The notes under the pieces are model-generated. The model saw only the letters and a list, made by a program, of their open reading frames with translations. It was not told the DNA's origin and did not search any database. Below, piece after piece: positions 6,294 through 9,325 of a stretch of 9,325 bases of DNA. Every line of letters starts with the position of its first letter. The first letter of the stretch is position 1. The DNA lies in assembly GCA_043101635.1 (NCBI GenBank), contig JBICIE010000133.1:1-9325 (forward strand), written 5' to 3'. The translations under genes were made by a program, and so were the position numbers. The stretch comes from CAYMJK01 sp043101635 (GTDB lineage: Bacteria > Planctomycetota > Phycisphaerae > Phycisphaerales > UBA1924).

Positions 6294-6315
6294 CCGGCGG
6301 ACCCGGGTCCGCCGG
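6294..6315. promoter_or_regulatory. Perfect 22-bp palindrome in the maf/nitrilase divergent region
   Basis: The left half CCGGCGGACCC (6294-6304) is followed directly by its exact reverse complement GGGTCCGCCGG (6305-6315), with no spacer. It abuts TACCAT (6316-6321), the presumed -10 box of the nitrilase gene, so it covers the region where -35 and spacer would be. This suits a dimeric regulator's operator. With no loop it is a poor RNA hairpin, though a stem with a CG-rich apex could form. No regulator gene is visible in the window. Confidence 0.5.
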
Positions 6316-6321
6316 TACCAT
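6316..6321 (+). promoter_or_regulatory. Putative -10 box for leaderless nitrilase mRNA
   Basis: TACCAT is followed by CCGGT and then the GTG start at 6327, leaving no room for a Shine-Dalgarno. It closely resembles the hldE start region: TATCATCCGCCC-GTG there, TACCATCCGGT-GTG here. No -35 box is apparent because the perfect palindrome occupies that position. Confidence 0.35.
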
Positions 6322-6326
6322 CCGGT

Positions 6327-7118
6327 GTGCGGGCGCATCTGCTCCAGATGGACATCGCCTGGGAGGATCCCAGCGCGAACTTCGCGCAGGTCGAGGAGCT
6401 GCTCGATCGCGCCGGGGCCGCTCCGGGCGATCTGGTCCTGCTGCCGGAGATGTTCGACACCGGCTTCTCGCTGAACACCGAGGTCACCGCCGATCGCGAC
6501 GGGCGGACGCTCGCGTTCCTGCGCAACCTGGCCCGCCAGCGGGAGTTGCTCGTGCAGGGCGGGCGCACCGTGCTGGCGCCGGGCGAGGCCAAGGCGACCA
6601 ACCGGGCGCCGGTGTTCGGGGCCGATGGCCTGCTGCTGTGCGAGTACGCCAAGATCCACCCTTTCAGCTTCGGGCGCGAGCCGGAGCGTTTCACCGGTGG
6701 GGCCGAGGTTGTGACGTATCCGTGGCAGGCCGGCGCCGGCGCCCTCCGGGTCTGCCCCGCCATCTGCTATGACCTGCGCTTTCCGGAGCTCTTCCGGCGC
6801 GGGCTGCTGGCAGGGGCGGAGCTGTTCGCCCTCGGCGCCAACTGGCCGGACGCCCGCCAGAGCCACTGGCGGGCCCTGTCGATTGCCCGGGCGATCGAAA
6901 ACCAGGCGTTCGTGCTGGCGGTCAACCGGACCGGCGCCGATCCGCACTTGCGCTACGCCGGGGGATCCATCGCGGTCGGTCCCAAGGGAGCGGTGCTCGG
7001 CGAACTCGGCGCCGAGCGGGCGGCGCTGACCGTCGAGATCGATCCGGAGGCGGTCCGGGCGTGGCGGCGCCAGTTTCCCGCCTGGCGCGACCTGACGCTG
7101 TCGCTGCCTGCCCGCTGA
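6327..7118 (+). CDS. Carbon-nitrogen hydrolase, YafV/NIT2-like omega-amidase type
   Basis: A 263-residue cytoplasmic nitrilase-superfamily amidase. The Glu-Lys-Cys triad is visible: Glu41 in LLPEMFDTGFS (38-48), Lys109 in YAKIHPF (107-113) and Cys147 in CPAICYDLRFPELFR (143-157). ANWPDARQSHW (171-181), RAIENQAFVLAVNRTGAD (188-205) and the late QFPAWRDL (249-256) track E. coli YafV closely. YafV and mammalian NIT2 hydrolyse alpha-ketoglutaramate or alpha-ketosuccinamate to the 2-oxo acid plus ammonia, closing the glutamine transaminase/methionine salvage route. The same activity is likely here but not certain, since related branches clean up other amides. Length matches YafV (about 256). GTG 6327 is chosen because the first strand (HLLQMDIAW) starts at once; no in-frame start further upstream is evident. 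There is no Shine-Dalgarno. Divergent from maf. Confidence 0.9.
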   Translation: MRAHLLQMDIAWEDPSANFAQVEELLDRAGAAPGDLVLLPEMFDTGFSLNTEVTADRDGRTLAFLRNLARQRELLVQGGRTVLAPGEAKATNRAPVFGADGLLLCEYAKIHPFSFGREPERFTGGAEVVTYPWQAGAGALRVCPAICYDLRFPELFRRGLLAGAELFALGANWPDARQSHWRALSIARAIENQAFVLAVNRTGADPHLRYAGGSIAVGPKGAVLGELGAERAALTVEIDPEAVRAWRRQFPAWRDLTLSLPAR

Positions 7119-7172
7119 GATTCCCGGCGCCATGCGGGCTCTGGTCGCCAGGGCGCACTGCTCCGGGGAATC
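7119..7172 (+). terminator. Possible structured 3' end after the nitrilase gene
   Basis: GATTCCCGG (7119-7127), directly after the stop codon, pairs with CCGGGGAATC (7163-7172), leaving one bulged G. Inside is a second stem, GCTCTGG (7138-7144) with CCAGGGC (7148-7154) around loop TCG, including one G-U pair. No U-tract follows, so it is not a classic intrinsic terminator. It may be mRNA 3'-end structure or chance in G+C-rich DNA. Confidence 0.3.
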
Positions 7173-7174
7173 CG

Positions 7175-7203
7175 TTGCAGGCGAGGCCGTTCTCCGCTAA
7201 GCT
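7175..7203 (+). promoter_or_regulatory. Putative sigma-70-type promoter of the CPYC/CDGC protein gene
   Basis: TTGCAG (7175-7180) and TAAGCT (7198-7203) are spaced by exactly 17 nt. A start near 7210 leaves a leader of about 37 nt with a Shine-Dalgarno-like GGGGGA before the ATG at 7247. The -35 hexamer is identical to that of the promoter at 357-385. Confidence 0.45.
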
Positions 7204-7246
7204 GGGGCGATCGCGGATCGATGCAGCGCTCGCTGGGGGACATCGC

Positions 7247-7711
7247 ATGACGCCGGAATGCCCGTACTGCGGGGAAAGCAGGATCCTCGCGATGTCGGAA
7301 TCGCACCTGCTCGCGCGGCGGGTGGAGACGGACCGGCTCAGCGTGATGGTGCTGCAGTCGGTGGCGCCGGATTCGGCGTGCCCGAGTAACGTCCGCGATC
7401 TGTGGCTGGGCTTCGAGCGCCGCGGCGGGGGTATGCGCGTCACGGTGTGGGCCACGGTCGGCCGGCCGCTGCGCGAGTACGCCTTCGGGTGCGACCGCGA
7501 TGACATCCGGCGCTACGTCGATTACATCGAGACCTGCGACGGCTGCCGGCGCCAGGGCTTTGCCCGGGAACTGTGGCAGGCGATGGACAAGCACTACGGC
7601 GGCGTGGCGGGGCTGTTCGACAGGCCGAGCGAGGCGGGCGAGGGGCTGCTGGCTGCCGTCAACGGCTGGGCCCTGCGACCCTCGGGCGAGCCCTGGCGCC
7701 CGGGCGGCTGA
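7247..7711 (+). CDS. Hypothetical protein with CPYC and CDGC motifs
   Basis: A 154-residue protein I do not recognise. It begins MTPECPYCGES, with Cys5-x2-Cys8 in a typical zinc-knuckle context (CPYCG), and carries a second pair, Cys97-x2-Cys100 (ETCDGCRRQGF). Together these could make one four-Cys zinc site. Residues 27-95 look like a compact alpha/beta domain (LSVMVLQSV, DLWLGFER, MRVTVWATV, DDIRRYVDYIE). The last 35 residues are Gly/Pro-rich and probably unstructured. There is no signal peptide or membrane segment, so it is predicted cytoplasmic. ATG 7247 is preferred because GGGGGA lies 6 nt upstream. The frame is open to 7061, but the upstream part overlaps the nitrilase gene and its residues look non-protein-like. 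It has its own likely promoter and lies 131 bp before tyrosine phenol-lyase; a link between them is not shown. Confidence 0.75.
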   Translation: MTPECPYCGESRILAMSESHLLARRVETDRLSVMVLQSVAPDSACPSNVRDLWLGFERRGGGMRVTVWATVGRPLREYAFGCDRDDIRRYVDYIETCDGCRRQGFARELWQAMDKHYGGVAGLFDRPSEAGEGLLAAVNGWALRPSGEPWRPGG

Positions 7712-7757
7712 GGGGCGGCGCGAGCCATGCCGCCGGACGCCGTGCGGCGCGATATCT

Positions 7758-7771
7758 GGATAGCATTATCC
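7758..7771. promoter_or_regulatory. Small dyad GGATA-GCAT-TATCC upstream of the -10 box
   Basis: A perfect 5-bp inverted repeat with a 4-bp centre, lying within what would be the -35/-10 spacer of the tyrosine phenol-lyase promoter. Its A+T content stands out from the surroundings. It may be an operator half-site pair. It is short enough for chance to remain possible. Confidence 0.3.
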
Positions 7772-7773
7772 TC

Positions 7774-7779
7774 TATTAT
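7774..7779 (+). promoter_or_regulatory. Putative -10 box of the tyrosine phenol-lyase gene
   Basis: TATTAT is one mismatch from TATAAT, in an A+T-rich island (about 7751-7780) within otherwise very G+C-rich sequence. The hexamer 17 nt upstream (GATATC, 7751-7756) is not a good -35, so an activator or another sigma factor may be needed. A start near 7786 gives a leader of about 57 nt that includes the GGAGG at 7832-7836. Confidence 0.45.
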
Positions 7780-7842
7780 TCGGCTGGCGTCCGGCTCGCC
7801 GCGGAGGGCCCGCGGCCGAGGGCGCCCCTCTGGAGGTGTGTG

Positions 7843-9291
7843 ATGGCGCCGAAGCAGCGTTCCTGGGCCGAGCCGTACAAGATCAAGATGGTCGAGCCGC
7901 TGCGGGTGATGAGCTTCCAGCAGCGCCAGCAGGCCATGGCCGAGGCGGGGTACAACACCTTCCTGCTGCGCAGTGAGGATGTCTACATCGACCTCTTGAC
8001 TGACTCGGGCACCAGCGCCATGAGCGACCGGCAGTGGGCCGGGATGATGCTCGGGGATGAGGCCTACGCCGGCTCGCGCAACTTCTACCACCTCGAGGAG
8101 GCGATGCATGAGGTCTACGGGTACAAGCACCTGATCCCAACGCACCAGGGGCGCGGCGCCGAGCACATCCTCAGCCAGTTGTGCATCAAGCAGGGCGATG
8201 TCGTGCCCGGCAACATGTACTTCACGACGACCAAGCTGCACCAGGAGCTTGCCGGTGGCAGGTTCGCCGATGTGATCATCGATGAGGCCCATGATCCCGA
8301 GAGCGAGTTCCCCTTCAAGGGCAACGTCGATCCGGCGAAGATGCGCAAGCTGATCGACGAGTACGGCGCCGATCGCATCCCGTACCTGTCGCTGGAGACC
8401 AACGTCAACATGGCCGGCGGCCAGCCGTGCAGCATGGCCAACATCCGGGAGATCTGCGCCCTGTGCCACGAGCACGGGATTGATGTGTTCCTGGACGCGA
8501 CGCGGGCGGTCGAGAACGCCTACTTCATCAAGCTGCGCGAGAAGGGGTACGCCGACAAGTCGATCGCCGAGATCGTCCGCGAGATCTGCTCGCACACGGA
8601 TGGCTGCACGATGTCGGCCAAGAAGGACTCGCTGGTGAACATCGGCGGGTTCCTGGCCGTCAACGACGATGAACTGGCCGAGCGGGCTCGCAACATGGTG
8701 GTGGTCTACGAGGGGCTGCACACCTACGGCGGGCTCGCCGGGCGCGACATGGAGGCGATGGCCATCGGCATGCGCGAGAGTATTGACTACGACCACATCC
8801 ACGCCCGCATCGGGCAGGTCGAGTACCTCGGCCACCGGCTGATGGACGCCGGCGTGCCGGTCATCCGGCCGATCGGCGGCCACGGGGTCTTTCTGAACGC
8901 CGCGAAGTTCCTGCCGCACATCCCGCGCGAGCAGTTCCCGGCCCAGGCGCTGGCGGCGGCGCTGTACGTGGATTCCGGCGTGCGCGCCATGGAGCGCGGC
9001 GCGGTCTCGGCCGGACGCAATCACGAGACGGGCGAGAACCTGTACCCGAACCTGGAACTGGTGCGCCTGACCATCCCGCGGCGCGTGTACACGCAGGCCC
9101 ACATGGATGTCACCGCCGAGTCGGTCGAAGCTCTGCACGCCGAACCCGAGCGCGTCCACGGCCTGCGCTTCGTACACGAGCCGAAGCACCTGCGCTTCTT
9201 CCAGGCGAGGTTCGCGGTGGTGGGGGCCCAGCACGTGCTGGACGCTCCGCAGGAATCGAGCGACGCCGGAAAGGTAGCCGCGGCGCGATAG
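7843..9291 (+). CDS. tpl: Tyrosine phenol-lyase (beta-tyrosinase), PLP-dependent
   Basis: A 482-residue PLP enzyme that cleaves L-tyrosine to phenol, pyruvate and ammonia (reversible); cytoplasmic, usually a tetramer. Compared from memory with Citrobacter freundii TPL, it aligns without gaps at an offset of 4: Phe40, Tyr75, Arg104, Phe127, Thr128, Asn189, Asp218, Arg221, Lys261 (PLP Schiff base, in TMSAKKD), Met383, Arg385, Arg408 and Phe452. Arg385, Thr128 and Phe452 are the residues that separate TPL (R381, T124, F448) from tryptophanase (Ile, Asp, His), so TPL is favoured strongly. One active-site change is TPL Met288 to Leu292, in YEGLHTYGG. A tail of about 22 residues (461-482, hydrophilic) extends past the usual C-terminus near RFDYI. 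ATG 7843 is fixed by GGAGG (7832-7836) 6 nt upstream and by the conserved EPYKIK at residues 10-15. A strong hairpin follows the stop. Confidence 0.94.
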   Translation: MAPKQRSWAEPYKIKMVEPLRVMSFQQRQQAMAEAGYNTFLLRSEDVYIDLLTDSGTSAMSDRQWAGMMLGDEAYAGSRNFYHLEEAMHEVYGYKHLIPTHQGRGAEHILSQLCIKQGDVVPGNMYFTTTKLHQELAGGRFADVIIDEAHDPESEFPFKGNVDPAKMRKLIDEYGADRIPYLSLETNVNMAGGQPCSMANIREICALCHEHGIDVFLDATRAVENAYFIKLREKGYADKSIAEIVREICSHTDGCTMSAKKDSLVNIGGFLAVNDDELAERARNMVVVYEGLHTYGGLAGRDMEAMAIGMRESIDYDHIHARIGQVEYLGHRLMDAGVPVIRPIGGHGVFLNAAKFLPHIPREQFPAQALAAALYVDSGVRAMERGAVSAGRNHETGENLYPNLELVRLTIPRRVYTQAHMDVTAESVEALHAEPERVHGLRFVHEPKHLRFFQARFAVVGAQHVLDAPQESSDAGKVAAAR

Positions 9292-9323
9292 GGAGCCCGC
9301 GAGCGCAAGCTCGCGGGGTCTCC
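9291..9323 (+). terminator. Strong GNRA-capped hairpin after tyrosine phenol-lyase
   Basis: CCCGCGAGC (9296-9304), loop GCAA (a GNRA tetraloop), GCTCGCGGG (9309-9317): a perfect 9-bp stem beginning 4 nt after the stop codon. GGAG (9292-9295) can extend it by pairing with CTCC (9320-9323) past a GT bulge. No T-tract is visible before the window ends, so it may be a transcript-end stabilising hairpin or a dispersed REP-like repeat as well as a terminator. Confidence 0.5.
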
Positions 9324-9325
9324 GA

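Larger units (their letters stand above)
7732..7795. repeat. 10-bp inverted repeat bracketing the tyrosine phenol-lyase promoter
   Basis: GCCGGACGCC (7732-7741) and its perfect reverse complement GGCGTCCGGC (7786-7795) enclose 44 bp of unusually A+T-rich sequence holding the likely -10 box and a smaller dyad. With a start near 7786 the right arm lies at about +1 to +10 and the left arm at about -54 to -45. The centres are 54 bp apart, close to five helical turns. This is compatible with paired operators, or with an RNA stem in read-through transcripts from upstream. Confidence 0.45.

Noticed and set aside
7573..7842. Possible 90-residue N-terminal extension of tyrosine phenol-lyase
   Set aside because: It overlaps the CPYC/CDGC gene and the promoter island, the residues are not protein-like, and a GGAGG Shine-Dalgarno 6 nt before ATG 7843 plus the conserved EPYKIK start place the N-terminus there.
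7594..9234. 546-codon minus-strand open frame antisense to tyrosine phenol-lyase
   Set aside because: Tyrosine phenol-lyase on the plus strand is certain from its active-site residues; the antisense frame has only valine/aspartate/histidine-rich shadow composition.
7843..9291. Tryptophanase annotation for the PLP lyase
   Set aside because: Tryptophanase has Asp, Ile and His where this protein has Thr128, Arg385 and Phe452, the tyrosine phenol-lyase set.

Overview
This is a very G+C-rich bacterial window (roughly two thirds G+C by eye). It carries nine protein-coding genes and no rRNA, tRNA, CRISPR array or transposase gene that I can see. HldE and LpxK, both lipopolysaccharide enzymes, point to a Gram-negative, LPS-bearing organism. 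The style of several proteins, especially the Maf protein's C-terminal half (…AGWPLEV…GDPGTVMGLP), reminds me of Planctomycetota/Phycisphaerae. That lineage call is a memory-based guess and not shown by the sequence. The first 15 bases are the tail of an Illumina TruSeq adapter, so the left edge is an assembly or trimming artefact. This suggests a short-read, probably metagenomic, contig.

Layout. Positions 16-2415 run leftward: a truncated secreted protein, a small putative lipoprotein, and a sodium/proton-dicarboxylate (glutamate-type) symporter. The lipoprotein start overlaps the symporter stop as ATGA. From a divergent promoter region (2416-2512), hldE runs rightward to 4018 and meets the leftward lpxK tail to tail with 3 bp between stop codons. 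The leftward operon maf - small membrane protein - lpxK occupies 6232-4022. A second divergent region (6233-6326) separates maf from a rightward series: a YafV/omega-amidase-type nitrilase, a small cysteine-motif protein of unknown function, and a tyrosine phenol-lyase that ends at a strong hairpin near the right edge.

How the genes fit together. HldE (ADP-heptose supply for the LPS core) and LpxK (lipid A 4'-kinase) are the envelope pair, with Maf as a nucleotide house-cleaning enzyme in the lpxK operon. The symporter, the omega-amidase-like enzyme and tyrosine phenol-lyase form a loose amino-acid uptake and catabolism theme, but they are in separate transcription units.

The most notable non-coding signals are these. 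Three genes (hldE, maf, nitrilase) lack a Shine-Dalgarno but have a -10-like hexamer 5-6 nt before the start codon, which suggests leaderless mRNAs; four other genes have clear Shine-Dalgarno sequences. A perfect 22-bp palindrome abuts the nitrilase -10 box. Nested inverted repeats surround the tyrosine phenol-lyase promoter. A short hairpin repeat inserted in frame inside lpxK adds about a dozen residues to the protein. I found no convincing new multi-gene system; most genes are recognisable metabolic or envelope functions.
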